Positions 1 through 13,889 are shown, numbered from the stretch's first letter. The stretch is 64,000 nt of DNA from Hofstenia miamia (GCA_900660155.1 CABFPE010000037.1:2028035-2092034), one strand, 5' to 3'. The notes: generated by a model not told the origin, from the sequence alone. Program-made: numbers and translations.

Positions 1-63
1 AAGTAACCAATCTACAAATCAACATAGATTACAAAAAGTAACAATTCTTACAGGCTATGGATG

Positions 64-818
64 CAGTGGCGCAGCCAATGGGGGGCACACTGGGCACGTG
101 CCGCCCCCGAAATTGAAGGACAAAAAAATTCTGAACAAAAGTTAAAAATGCCTTAATGCTGGAGTTGACATTGATATCACACTGTTTCTTNGCTGAAAGG
201 GATAAAATTAATTTGTTTGCACATCCCACGACAATTCATCCCAGCACTTTTTATGTTTGCCAATTTAATTTTTGTCAAGGAATTTTTTATAAGGTAATAA
301 AATTCTTTTCTATTTTCGGTGAATACTATGTCTATATCGATATATAGAGAATATAATTATAAATTAATTCAAATATGTTTCATATAATATAATTTGTTTG
401 ACATATATGAATAATCATAACCGTGATCTTGAATTAGATGCTAAGATGTGCTAGATGAGCTCGTTCTAAAGAGCAACCGAAGATTGAATTTTTTATTACA
501 GTGAACTACGTTTGAATTATGAATGTTGACTTGTCAGGTTTTGAAAATTACATCTTTCGTATGCGTTATTCTTGTTCAATTTAGCAATAGATTTTAACAG
601 TTAAATAAAAAAACATCGGTATCAAACATTTAATTTTATCAACGTTCAAAATTAAAAAAAAATCTATTTTGTGCCCATACCGAAACGAAATCCTGGCTGC
701 GCGCCTGATTATAGGTAGAATTGGGCCTAGGCTTTCTGCGACTAGCTCGGACTGGTCTTTGCCAAAAAGTCTTAGTGGGAGATCCATCGCGGGATCACCC
801 CCTCTGAATCCGCCACTG
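64..818. mobile_element. Debris of CAGTGGCG-type elements
   Basis: An end reading CAGTGGCGCAGCCAATGGGG starts at 64. A different end, complemented CAGTGGCGGATTCAGAGGGG, stops at 818, with another GCGCAGCCAGG end near 690-703. The ends do not pair, so this looks like two or more truncated elements. One N lies at 191. Confidence 0.45.
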
Positions 819-870
819 AGCCTAGCCGTAGCCTTAAATGTTTTTAATGTTTTCAAATTTTCTTCTCTTG

Positions 871-1362
871 AACTATTGCTTAAAGAAAAGACTTTGATTA
901 AAGTATTTTTGCAAAACTTTCATTTTTTCTCAGTTGTAAGTTGAGGTTAATATGTAGGATCGGTAAAATTTCACAAATTTTTACAAAATATATTTGAAAC
1001 GTACAAAATTGAGTTGTTTATGAACAAATAATATAATTTTTATAAAGTACAAAAACCTAATGTCTTCACGGCAAATTTCTTTTTCTAAAAATAATTACAC
1101 TATCTGTGAATTTGTGAACTATTGCTTAAAGAAAAGACTTTGATTAAAGTATTTTTGCAAAACTTTCATTTTTTCTCAGTTGTAAGTTGAGGTTAATATG
1201 TAGGATCGGTAAAATTTCACAAATTTTTACAAAATATATTTGAAACGTACAAAATTGAGTTGTTTATGAACAAATAATATAATTTTTATAAAGTACAAAA
1301 ACCTAATGTCTTCACGGCAAATTTCTTTTTCTAAAAATAATTACACTATCTGTGAATTTGTG
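871..1362. repeat. Perfect tandem duplication, 246-bp unit
   Basis: Two head-to-tail copies of 246 bp, identical by eye, starting AACTATTGCTTAAAG and ending CTGTGAATTTGTG. Either very recent or an assembly duplication. No coding. Confidence 0.9.
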
Positions 1363-1379
1363 AATTATTTCATATTTAG

Positions 1380-3340
1380 ACCATGTTTACAATATAATAC
1401 TGTACTGATGTAAATGTCTTACCCTCAATTTTGAATTTCGAATCCATTCTTCTCACAGATTGAAATTTTAAATGTAATTTGTTTGTACTAAAGGATGTTT
1501 TAAAGACATTGAATTTTGCTGTGCGGCGATTCCAAATTCCAATTTTTAGCAATATTTACCTTTAAAATGGTCAATGAATCGGGCAACATTGCATTAGAAG
1601 TTAGCAAATATAGAGGGAGTAGTGAAGCAAGATTATATGTTATTTATCAAAAGACTGATCTCAGAATTCTCTACATCCGATTAATTTTTAATTTCTAGCG
1701 TAAAGTTAGTTGGATGACGGAATAGGTTTAGCTTATGACATGAGAAACGTCAAAAGGTTGTAGGTAAAAATAGATAGCATAGCATTAACGATCAGCCATT
1801 TAGAAGTGTAGGTGCCAAAATCGTATCTGAGTAAACCTGTGAAATACTTTTCCTAGAGCCCTAAAAGTCTGGAAAATGGTTTTATGTGGATAGGTCTTCG
1901 TCATCCAGACATAAAACCTTTAAGTCTTCGAAATACTTTGAAATCATTCAATTGTTGCTTGTATTGTGTTAAAACAAGTTTTTTCTCTTTATACAAACAA
2001 ATCTTAGATTAATTTTCAGTTCATTGCATTTCCAATTCATCCAATGGCCTCGCATGTTGTTGTGGTGGCAGGCACCAGGGAGTCGAAAAAATTAATTCCA
2101 AAAGGATTTAATTTCCGTTAAATCCAAATATTAATTAACTTTTGCCTTTTGAAAGAGGAATTAATTAAATGTAAAACTCGAATTAATTCTGGAATTATAC
2201 AATATCAAATTCGCCTATATCTGATTTCAGAATTCTATTTTCAGTAGATTATTTTTACTTTAGTATTTGTATTTTTCTGGACGAATACTGCCTACGAATC
2301 CTGCAATTTACTTGTTAGGTTGTTGATTTCGGAATTTATTCTAAAATAAAATTGGATCCCTGGAATGCATTCGCATTTGCAATATTAAAACATATTTTGT
2401 TGGTATTTTCTATTTAACAATAAAAATTAAAATTTTATACAATACCCACGTAACTTTTTTTAAGGATTTTCAAATACCGAAAAACTTGTCTTGAAAACAG
2501 ATGAATGGCAAGCGGGATTGTGTAAACTTTTGTTTAAGTTTTTCTTGCAAAGTTAGCCATTGTTTACACGCATTCATTTTTGTTGTTTGATTAGGGTCTA
2601 CGTAATCGATTCAAACACTCATTGCGTTTTCAATTTCCAATAACAATTATCGTACCCCTGGGGTACCTCAAACAAAAGAGTGACCCCTTTGGAAAATATA
2701 TATTTGAAACATTAAATTAACATAGTTGGATTATGATGGAGTTTCAGGTGTTTTGTGGCCACAAACTTTTCCTCTATGTTTATTTCAAATATCGATGGTG
2801 GTAATCCAGCAGTTACGTTGTCACCCCTTCTTTTATTTATTTATCGTTTTTGTTAGATAATTGCAATCTATGCTTAGAGAAATAACATTTTATTTAAGAG
2901 GGTGGGTAATATTTTGACAAGGCGGAACTTTATACCACAGAATGGTATAAATAAGAAATATTCTACTTTCTGCATTACTAAATGTCGCACCTGGTTCTTA
3001 GCATCTGGGTGTATTCGCCATTATTGTGATGGCCTTAAATTTTAACACACATCTTGAAACATTTCTTAGAAATGAAGGTGCAATGGAAGGTCTGAGGAAT
3101 AACATTGCATTTATAAAGACCGAATTGATTTAATGGATGCCAATGGTAAAGTTAGCTCAGCGAGATTCAGCAAACAACACAAACGCTATCTTTGCAATGG
3201 AAAAGACGAAAGCATTTTGATATTTTCACTGATATGGCAGTGATTACCAACCTTCTTTGCTTCATGGATTTCTTATGAAATATAATGCAGTAATTTTATT
3301 TCGATGGCATTAAAATAATATAAATTTCACCTCAAAAAGC
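1380..3340. other. Intergenic stretch, nothing recognised
   Basis: AT-rich unique-looking DNA upstream of the gene, with only short open frames and no family resemblance. Confidence 0.4.
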
Positions 3341-3384
3341 CCAATTTTAGGGCCAGTGGTGAATTGTGCTTCATGAAATTATTC

Positions 3385-4145
3385 TCTGGTCAAATTTTAC
3401 ATGAAGAAAATCGAGGCACTCGATCGTTACATGGCAACTGACCCCATCTTCCTGGAACCAATTTTGACGTCGTGTTGTCAAATTCTTCAGTGATTTTCAG
3501 ACAGTATTCTTGAGGACTTGCTCCAGGTATACGTTTGAATTCACTGATCCCTGGAACCAAACAACAGGGAGGATTCATCCATCCACAATCCCTACCCATG
3601 CCATCACTTTTTCGGCATGAGTCTTCTTGCACTGTCTCAGGACAAACCACTTGTCATCCGACCATATGACTCTCTGGAACCATTCTTCTTCAAAAGTCAA
3701 CCAAAAAGTGCAAGCTGCCAATTTTGATTCCATGTTGGCTGCACTCACACACTGAGTCAAATGTGGCATGTACGCCCTCCACTTGAGTTTCTTTCTCAAA
3801 ATGGTCCATAATTGCCCCGTAGCTTAAGCCAAGGGCTCTTGCTGCCTCCTTATATTTCATTTTAGATTTTACTCGAAGAATATTTTCACAGCCTTGATGT
3901 TTTTACGCAATGGCTCACTCGATCTACCGGCAGGGACCTGCGGTCGAATAGCTGATTCTTCTTTAAAACGTTTAAGAATTTTTGTGAATGCAGGGATATT
4001 CGGAGCTTCACGTGGGTTCTTTGGGTAAAATTCCTTTCTGAATGCTCTTGGACTCTTCATATTTGGTGATGATGAATGCTGCTTGCTTACCGTTGAAACG
4101 AGTATTTTTCCTGAAGCGGCGATTTGGGCTGCGTATTTGATCCAT
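3385..4145 (-). pseudogene. Decayed Tc1/mariner-superfamily transposase
   Basis: Minus-strand fragments in different frames together resemble a DDE transposase of the IS630/Tc1/mariner superfamily. From about 4145 down: an N-terminal piece (MDQIRSPNRRFRKNTRF), a helix-turn-helix-like stretch (AFTKILKRFKEESAIRPQV), then KYKEAARALGLSYGAIMDHF, the first catalytic block VIWSDDKWFVL with its Asp, AEKVMAWVGIVDG, and the second block NWFQEDGVSCHVTIECLDF with its Asp. Frameshifts and stops interrupt it at several places and the third acidic residue is not recognisable. No clear inverted repeats were seen. It is a different lineage from the intact mariner at 24.1-25.4 kb and much older. Confidence 0.75.
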
Positions 4146-4599
4146 TTTTTTCAATGCAGTAGTCCAGACGATACAATGAGAAATTTTTAAATTGATGCCT
4201 TTTTGTACAAATGTCTAATTTTCGTAGTAGCATGGATACGTTATTTTACTATCAGTTATCGTTGATCATACTGTAGCGCTCCTTCTGCACCTGTCTAATC
4301 TCATGAACAGATATAATTCACAGTTAACCGGTCCTTGAAATTTTCAAAGTAAGAATCATTTCGTCAATCTACTGCTGGTATAAGAAAATATGGGTTTACA
4401 GACTTGATCGAAATGTACAATGATGATTCCTGTAACGTATTTTTGTACGTACTTTGTGAAGGTTTCTCAAGAGAGAATATTGTTCTGTCCGACAATGGAT
4501 AATCCATCTCACAAGTCATATATATCCTCACAGCCCACTCCCATGTGCTTCTTATGAAGCGTGATTTGACCTCCAATTATTTGAGGAATCGATAATGAA

Positions 4600-5286
4600 T
4601 CCGAGATGGAAGCGGTACTCTCAATTGGCCATGTGGTTACTGGCTTTGACCGATTTTAGAAACTCCCAGACTAAATAGCTGACCGGTTTGACCAGAGATA
4701 CATCTTAAAGTGACCTGTTTTGACCGGTTGTGTAAAATTAAGTTGACAAGATTAGTTCCGTGACCGGTCCGGTGGTCAGTATCGACCGGGCTTCTATCTC
4801 TGCCATGAACATTTTGTTGTTGCGGCGTAAAGTACCGGCATGCAGGAATTTTCAATTTTTCTTGATAGTGTTGCCTGAAAAGCAGGTACATTGCACAGAG
4901 ATTATTTCTCAAACAATTTTTGTCACCCAACCTGATTGTCAACTTCAATAGTCTAATTTTTAATCCATAGCCCAATAAGTAGGATTTACTTATAAACGTA
5001 TGTTATGCCAAGTTAAACAAAATTCAAATTCAGAATTCTAAAAATCCAAGTGATTAACAAAGTAATACATATTTTTATAAGCAAATTGTTATAACTTATT
5101 TTATTTTCTTGAGAATCAAGATTTCTTATGTTTTTGTGATTGTCACTGGCTATTGAAAATTTTTTTAGTGTTATTTGAGTGGTTATTAACCCAATTAATC
5201 CAGTTCAACCCGTTTTCAACTTTTAAACCAATGGATATGGCATATTTGGATAATATCTACAAAATGTGACATTTGTCAAGTGCATA
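4600..5286. other. GACCGGTTTTGACC-rich repeat debris
   Basis: Reiterated GACCGGT and TTTTGACCGG words between about 4620 and 4800, of the kind seen in short GC-rich dispersed repeats in AT-rich genomes, then plain AT-rich DNA leading into the 20-bp array. No gene seen. Confidence 0.35.
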
Positions 5287-6781
5287 TTCATACTGATACC
5301 AATCAATTCCTACTGATACTATCAATTCATACTGATACTATCAATTCATACTGATACCAATCAATTCATACTGATACCAATCAATTCATACTGATACCAA
5401 TCAATTCATACTGATACCAATCAATTCATACTGATACCAATCAATTCATACTGATACCAATCAATTCATACTGATACCAATCAATTCATACTGATACCAA
5501 TCAATTCATACTGATACCAATCAATTCATACTGATACCAATCAATTCATACTGATACCAATCAATTCATACTGATACCAATCAATTCATACTGATACCAA
5601 TCAATTCATACTGATACCAATCAATTCATACTGATACCAATCAATTCATACTGATACCAATCAATTCATACTGATACCAATCAATTCATACTGATACCAA
5701 TCAATTCATACTGATACCAATCAATTCATACTGATACCAATCAATTCATACTGATACCAATCAATTCATACTGATACCAATCAATTCATACTGATACCAA
5801 TCAATTCATACTGATACTATCAATTCATACTGATACCAATCAATTCATACTGATACCAATCAATTCATACTGATACTATCAATTCATACTGATACCAATC
5901 AATTCATACTGATACCAATCAATTCATACTGATACTATCAATTCATACTGATACCAATCAATTCATACTGATACCAATCAATTCATACTGATACTATCAA
6001 TTCATACTGATACTATTAATTCATACTGATACCAATCAATTCATACTGATACCAATCAATTCATACTGATACTATCAATTCATACTGATACTATCAATTC
6101 ATACTGATACCAATCAATTCATACTGATACCAATCAATTCATACTGATACTATCAATTCATACTGATACTATCCATTCATACTGATACCAATCAATTCAT
6201 ACTGATACTATCAATTCATACTGATACCAATCCATTCATACTGATACTATTAATTCATACTGATACCAATCAATTCATTCTGATACCAATCAATTCATAC
6301 TGATACAATCAATTCATACTGATACTATCAATTCATACTGATACCAATCAATTCATACTGATACCAATCAATTCATACTGATACTATCAATTCATACTGA
6401 TACTATTAATTCATACTGATACCAATCAATTCATACTGATACCAATCAATTCATACTGATACTATCAATTCATACTGATACCAATCAATTCATACTGATA
6501 CCAATCAATTCATACTGATACTATCAATTCATACTGATACTATTAATTCATACTGATACCAATCAATTCATACTGATACCTATCAATTCATAATGATACT
6601 ATCAATTCATACTGATACCAATCAATTCATACTGATACCAATCAATTCATACTGATACTATCAATTCATACTGATACTATTAATTCATACTGATACCAAT
6701 CAATTCATACTGATACCAAGCAATTCATAATGATACTATCAATTCATACTGATACCAATCAATTCATACTGATACTATCAA
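5287..6781. repeat. 19/20-bp minisatellite array with two unit types
   Basis: About 75 head-to-tail copies of two related units: 20 bp TCAATTCATACTGATACCAA and 19 bp TCAATTCATACTGATACTA. The first ~480 bp is almost purely the 20-bp type; the rest mixes both types with a few point variants. No coding or promoter signals. Confidence 0.97.
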
Positions 6782-8842
6782 TGGCCATGATTTTGTTATA
6801 CAATATTTTCAATTATTTTGCTAAGATGTCCTTAATCAGGGCTGCTCAAAAATTAATTTAAATTTAATGAAAAAAAATTTCTTAAAAAAAATCAACTTGA
6901 TTATTTAAGGAAAGATAACTTAACAAAAACTACAGTAAGTGCAATTAATGACGTCTTAAAAAATTTGTTTAAAGGCCATTTTAAAAACTTAAAATCCATT
7001 AATGAAGATTAATTCTTCCCACCACTAATTTTTTAGCAGGTCTGTTCATAATTTTAAACACAATGTAGAAACAACCAATTGAATTATATAATTGAAATTG
7101 AAAGGTAAGTAACAATCAAGGATAAAATTTAACCATTACATCGACAAGTGCATACATAAATTAACGCCCGACAATGGTTAACCTCTTTTATAATTAGTAC
7201 TTTTTAAGCGTGCAAATTTTTATGGTGACAATAACAACATCTGCCGCTGGATGGCCGCGGGAAATCTATTAACTGTATTGAGTAAAGAAATGTTTTAAAT
7301 TTCTTAAATTGAAATGTCAACAGCTGCTCTTACACTTTTCAATTAGCATGCTTCTTTTCCCTTACAAAATGAGGTATTTCTGACGCTACTACCTTGAATA
7401 ATATTTTTTAATTTAATAAACGCATTATGTTTTAATCTTGCAAATGACGAAGGTAAGAAAATCTCCCAAGTAAGCGATGCGAAGACGAATGTGTTAATTG
7501 CTTACGCTACGGTCACAGAAAGCTGTTATTTAAAGGCTGATATTTGTCCCAAATCGCACCAACCATATACCATAGTTGTTCGAATTGAGGAACGCCTATT
7601 GGATAATACCATTTTTGTTTTGTTTAACATGACCCGTTTAGAATTTATAATTAATGAGAGATGAATCTGTAGATCTTTTTAACAAAGTTTAAGAATTTAT
7701 TTCTGTTAATCATATAAGAATTCGGCCTTAATTCATGGGCGAGCACAAGGGCAGTTAAGGGGGCTAAGTCCTCTTATTCAAAGCAAATATTTGATAAAGC
7801 AACTCTAAGTAATGCAGGCCATTTTATTTTACCCCCTCAAAATTTCAAAGGCTGTACCTGCCCCTGTCTTAATTAAGCATTTCATTAAGCACCCAGTTGG
7901 TGCTGGCTTTGATTTTTTATCCACTGTTTCTATATATGTGCAACTATAAATTTAGGTGTCATATAGACATTTTTGAAAATCTTTCATTGGTTTTCACTCA
8001 TTGAACTGTAATTGGATAAAATTGCTTAGGGAATTTGAGAATTCTTCAATCACTTCCGCTGGAGCTCTTTTATTTTACAACAATACACCTGAGTCAGAAA
8101 CTAATATTTTTCAGGATATTCTTTTTCTTTTTTTATGGTATCGATATTTTGATTTCAGACCTGAGCTGAAAGAATTTTGTAGCAATGCAATTGAAACAAT
8201 GACATCTAATCTAAGGCATATCTATATTTCTTATTTCAAAATTCATTCATTTTAATTCATGCGGCTGTAAGCAATGGTTCTACACAATCATGAATTTTTA
8301 GGACCATTGACTGACTTTTGCCTCCACTCTTCAATGTATTTGTGCATGCAACAGAAAACTACGAAACTCCTGAAACTACAAGTGGATGTAGAATAGACGT
8401 CTTGCGTATTTTAAAAAATTCATTGAACGTGCTCATTTAATATCGAAAAATATGAAAAAATTTGACGTCATTGACAATGGCATTTGTTTAGCGTCATTTG
8501 GTTCATATGTTTGATGAGAGATATGAAACTTACAAGGCCTATAATTGTTTTGAGCGCTGTTGATATGTCTGCAATTTGACGACAGTAGTAGACAAAAGAG
8601 CCACGGCGGCGGCATGGCGCCGAAATACTCTCCTTTACAAGAAGTAGAAGATTGAAAATACCATTTTAAGATGTGCTATAGCGTACTAATTTTTTTCAGA
8701 AATCCGAATTACATCGACATGCTTATAGGCAAAATCAGCTTGTGCTTCAAAAAAGGTTGCCAGGGCTATTTGGATTAAACCCAAAAAAACTCAGACTAAA
8801 ATAAATTAAAGATATCATAGCTTTCGTTTCCTTCTGTCTTAA
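6782..8842. other. Intergenic stretch, nothing recognised
   Basis: AT-rich DNA between the minisatellite and the TTAA element. One 84-codon open frame at 8001-8255 (+) has no family features and is probably chance. Confidence 0.4.
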
Positions 8843-9432
8843 CCCTATCTTACCTGGGGAGGGGGGCGATTTGCCCCCTTCCATATTTTTCGATATAACT
8901 CAAAGACCGTTTTTAATAAACCATCCTTCTATGTCTTTTTTTAACTTGTTCTGCAACTTTTGACGAAAAATTATGCAGATAGGGTGAAGGGTTTCAAAGT
9001 TTTAGCGATTTTATAAAAAGTCCATAAAAACTGACATTGTTTGAGAGTTTCAAAAATAAAATTTTTAGATGTAAATGCTATAAGTTGAAATCACTACATA
9101 ATTTTCAGTGCTAACTTATAATTAAATGTCTTCTATGTTTTATTTGCATTATAGGCCTTTCTCTTGATTTCTTTTTAGTAATATTTCTAACATTTTGTGT
9201 TAATAATGAGAATTTTAGAGAATTTGATACATAAACTAATTAATATGCGCATAATTTGCACATTAATTATCGTATCGCAAAATGGTTTTCCAAGATATAC
9301 CCCACATGTCAAAATGTCTCTACACCAAATTTGGTGTTGATCAGATGTACTGTTTCCGAGATCTTAGGGGGGGGCCCAAATCGCCCCCCTCAGGAATAAC
9401 TACTACAAAAAGCCCAGGTAAGTAAAATGGGG
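8843..9432. mobile_element. piggyBac-like non-autonomous element (TTAA-flanked)
   Basis: 590 bp bounded on both sides by TTAA, the piggyBac target duplication. The left end reads CCCTATCTTACCTGGG; the right end, complemented, reads CCCCATTTTACTTACCTGGG. Just inside, G-runs (GGGGGGCGATTT... and its complement) extend the inverted repeat. No transposase coding is visible, so it is a MITE-like derivative. Different family from the CACTAGAA elements. Confidence 0.8.
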
Positions 9433-12400
9433 TTAATGAAGAACTATGATTCAAAAAACCCTGCTATTTTCAGAGCACACTTCAAATGTTAATATTTCGT
9501 ACAACAATTATACTTACTTCGAAAGCAATTGCATGTCGAAAGGGCATTGATCCGTTACAAAATGGCGGAATCGCTTTGAGTAACTATGCTCGTCTAGACT
9601 CTCAAAGTTAAAACGCCAGCCACGGATGCGAAGGAAAGCGACTTGTGCATCCGACATTGATAATTGGATTTTTCAAATATAGATGCTCATTTTAATATGG
9701 AAACATGATATTCTAGATTATCACGATCTATTTTAGCTCAATTAGGGAGATGATCTCCGATTCTGAACTAGTGATCTTTACAAGAGGGTGTAATTTCCTC
9801 TGTAAGTTTTAAAATTCTTTAAGCAATATTACCACAAATCTTTTTTTAATCACTTATTTTTTCTTTTTTTATTGGACATGGGTACATCACGAAATCTGAA
9901 AGATTATATTCTCAAAGTTGCTATACCAAGAAGCTTACCTTACAAAATTTTTACCTCCGATTTTTCATTCTCTTGAGTTCACAGAATGACCTTTCTACCT
10001 TAGATAATATGAGAAAATGAACAGAACAGGCTGTTTTTAACTGTGTCGTCATAGCAAGCAAACTACTTAAAATAAACATTTCTTATTTACTAAGTTACTA
10101 CTAACACACTCTTCAAATGGATTACTTTGAAAAAAGCATTTTCTTGCATTCGTTGTTTTTGTATTCTACTCAAGAAGGAATTTAAAGAAGACTTATTTTT
10201 AAAGAATAGTACTCCATATTACTCGAGAAATTGGTCTTAGTGGGAAACCGTCGTCTCATATTTAACGTTTTTATAAATGTGTCTATATTGCTAATGTGTG
10301 TGATACATTTTTCTTCCCATGCGTTTCTATAAATATTTAACTTCAGATGGAGGCCACTGAAATCAGTGTTACTTTCCATCCTTTAAATCCCAAGATGCAA
10401 TGTATGAAAGCTGTAGAGGTGTATGATATTGGAAATTGTTTGCATTGCCAATTGTGGAGGCAATTTTTGAATTCGAGAAGAAGAGATGTTGCTTTTATAA
10501 GATCTTTTCTTGATTGGCATCAGGGTTAAACAGTGGCGGGTGAACGAATTTTGGTTAGGGGGGTCCGGGGTCGGGCCAGGAAGACAGACCGGATATGGGC
10601 CAAACAATTGTATATATTTAGATCCTTCTCTAAAAATTAAATTAGCTGAATATAAAATTTGAAATTAATTTGTAGGTTAATTTTGGATTTTCAATATAGA
10701 ATTTATTATCTATTTTCAAAAAGTAGACATTTTCAAAATATCATGAAATGATGTTATCCTCTATCTCTAGTAGTGAATGTGATTTTCAGAGACTACATCC
10801 TCATACATTTATTTAATATCCGAAAATTTGATTAAAATACACCATTATATTTATGAGTCGAATTTGGCCGAATTTTGCCTATAAACGGGCCGGGTCAAGT
10901 GTGAACCAAGAGAGCACGGAGCGGACCGGATAACACCCGCCCATTTACAATCCTGTCAGGAATATTAACTAACTAAAAAGTGTTTTACTGCTTGAATTAT
11001 GAAATTAAGGAGGTTTTTTGAAGTGTTGATTTTAGGGACAATGCCGCTATCCTGCCTCTAGGGTTTCAATTAGGTCAGGTTTGATAACGAAACAGGGCAA
11101 GATCTGGACATGTATAAAGGGCAGACGAACTCATCACCAATGTTCTGGGATATTATTATGTATTTGTGCTGGATTTTGGACCTCATAATGAAATATTGAT
11201 TATTAAGTTTGTAATTTAGGCCTAGGCTGAGCCTTGGTCCAAAGCATCTATAGTTTGAAATTCTAAAGCACACGCACTATGTATAGCTACATCAAAAATC
11301 TTTTTTGCACATTCTACCAAAGCCAATATCAATTCGATTTATGTTAGCTTCACTTACACGATTTGAACTTTTAAAAAATTATTAGCTCATTAATTAAGCA
11401 CGAACTCAAAGTTGTTTGAAGGGATTACCAGGTCAAAGTTAGTAATTAAAAGGTACATTTGCAAAAGTTTAATCCTTCTTTTCCCGCATTGGCGCGTTTG
11501 TTTTCCCTCGGAATCTTCCTCTAGTAGATGGGAATAAGCGCGGGAATGAGAGAATTAATTAAGATAATTTGAGCGAGATATTTAATAAGTTGGATGGAAA
11601 CCTAACTTCCTTTTTATAAAGCACAATCGCTGTTGGAATTCATTTGAAATGATGTCTCTCAGCAATTCGTTAGAATTGTTTCATTTCTCCAGAGACGATG
11701 CAGCCACGCACTTATTTTATCAGTCAAAACTTTTTGTCATAATTATTAATTACTTTGGGGAGAACTGAATTCCTTCTAACTCTCCATTTCATCACCAACT
11801 GTCTTTTTCTTGTACAGTTTTTAATACTTCTGTACATTAATTACTTTTCTACAACCTATTTACACCTCTTTGCTACAGCCAATCCAAGAAAATAATTTTC
11901 TGTTTAAAATAATTTAGTTTATAATTGAAAGGTTAACGGCCTCTTTTTATGAATATTCTTATCTAGAAAACCGATTTCATTGGAGCGTATGATGCCCGAC
12001 ATCAGCTCTTTTTTCTTATTGTTTGCATTGTTTTTTAGTTTTAGCACATCATATGTTTTTGTCATTTTTTGATGGGGTAAGTTATACTTAAGTGTAAGAT
12101 ACACGTCATACAAATGGAATTCTCCTCTAAATCAACAATGACTAAAGACTTAAAACGACTTAAAAGAGAAACTTCTTGACATAATCTTTCTGTATCAACT
12201 TATTCCATGTAATGTCTTGGACAATTTTTCTACTTTAAAAATTATACAATGTTGAATAATCTCCTTGATATCTTGATCGTTAAGATAGAAAACTTAATTC
12301 CTTACCATCAGACTGATCGTTCTTGAAATTGAACGCAAACCTATGGATGTTTTCTCATAGTAAAAAGTAGAATCTGTACCTGGCAATAGGACCATCGAAA

Positions 12401-13327
12401 TTCCGTTACCATGTAGAACAAACTAGTTCCTTAATTTTTAATGGAATTAAATTTCAACAATGCCAATATTTGGTAATGAGATATTGTGCTAACCGGAAAG
12501 TAATATAGCATTTATCATATACATATTTTATAGAGGAATAGTATGTTTTGATGTAAATTTCATAAACTTGTAAAAGTGATGTTAATTTTTTAAAATTTCG
12601 CTTCTGAGTGGTTTTGTGTTAATAGATCAAAGGAAAATGAATTTCTCCAAAAATAAACTCTGTCTCATTGATGAACCTACTAAGGAGTCACATATGAACA
12701 CACTTCAATGCAAATGAAATGGCGTTAGTGCCATGGTTAGGATTTCCTTCACATAGTTTTTACAAACTTTTATACTTTGTTCGTTTCTTGCATACCATTT
12801 ATTAAAGATGATAAACATAGCTTTTTATGATGGAATTTTGAACTCAACACCAATAACTAATAAAACTTCAAAGAACATTTGAGATGCCAATCAGAAAACT
12901 ATAAAACAGAAATCGCATTTTAAAGGACACAGCGGTTTGTCGGGCGGAACTTTTATATAATTATTCGTAGTAAATTTTAAATGAATAATCAGTTGAAATT
13001 TGAGCGGTAAATACAATTTCGAAATGTCAACGTTTAGATTACTAACAACGTTTAGATTTACTAATTGCTTTATTTTTTAAAGTTCTTTTATATTATATTC
13101 TATTAAAATTACAAGAGTATTACAACCATTTTATTTAAACCTTTACATGTACAGTAGATTCTCAATTCCACTGACAGTTTTTACTCTTCCGTTTTATATT
13201 TCAACATTTCATAGATTATTTTTGGAAATACCGTTATTCATTTTCGACTATATCTATAAGTGATAGATTTCCTTTGGTTTTCAAAAAGTTTTCTTTGCTT
13301 TTTAATATTTCTCGAAATAATACTACA
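9433..13327. other. Upstream DNA, no supported exon
   Basis: Holds the MITE at 10531-10942 and AT-rich unique DNA. RasGRF coiled-coil and PH1 exons could lie here but I saw none. A 60-codon frame at 10347-10529 (+) follows an acceptor-like site but does not resemble RasGRF. Confidence 0.4.
10531..10942. mobile_element. MITE-like element, CAGTGGCGGGTG ends
   Basis: About 410 bp from CAGTGGCGGGTG to CACCCGCCCATT, with GGTC/GGGCC-rich ends and an AT-rich centre. No target duplication found. Right boundary approximate. Confidence 0.5.
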
Positions 13328-13657
13328 CAGACTTGTCAACGAGGCGAAATTTCTAAGCTCGGCTCGGCTCGCCACATTAAATCTTTCAATGAGGCTCGTT
13401 TCAGCTCGATATTTTTTTAAAAATATTGTGTTCTCAGAGTTTTTTTGCATTGCTCTTCCTATTATTTAATAAACTTTACTAAAATGTGATTATAAGAATG
13501 GCATATTTAATGAAAGAATAAGAAAAATCTGCATAATCAAATTAACAAGGAGTACTATAAATTTACTTTGCTTAAAAAAGGCTCGTTTCGGGCTCGTTGT
13601 ATATCTAATACTCTGTTCAAACTCGGCTCGTTAGAAGTTGGCTCGTTGACAAGTCTG
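13328..13657. mobile_element. MITE with CAGACTTGTCAACGAG ends
   Basis: 330 bp with near-perfect terminal inverted repeats (CAGACTTGTCAACGAG) and repeated GCTCGGCTCG/GAGCCGAG motifs inside both ends. No clear target duplication, so the superfamily is open. It lies 624 bp upstream of RasGRF exon 1. Confidence 0.8.
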
Positions 13658-13886
13658 GTAAAGAAAATGACAATCTTGCTTAGGTAGAAGAGAATTCTAT
13701 TGTATTTTAACATTTATTAATTGTTTTTATTTAATTTTACTTTATAAATTGTTCGTGCAAATTCTTTTTGCAGATCATAGTTTTTTGAAACAAGACTGGC
13801 GTAAGAAATCTTTTCATATCTTAATTCATCTACAATACTTGATTAACAGTGATTAATTAGTACAAAATTCAAAGATAACACTAATA

Positions 13887-13889
<3 letters not shown>

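Noticed and set aside
8001-8255. An 84-codon + strand frame with KLLREFENSS
   Set aside because: No homology, AT-driven composition, and no fit to RasGRF phase or domain order.
10347-10529. A 60-codon + strand frame after an acceptor-like TTCAG, considered as an upstream RasGRF exon
   Set aside because: The sequence (MEATEISVTFHPLNPKMQ...) matches neither the RasGRF PH1 domain nor its coiled coil.
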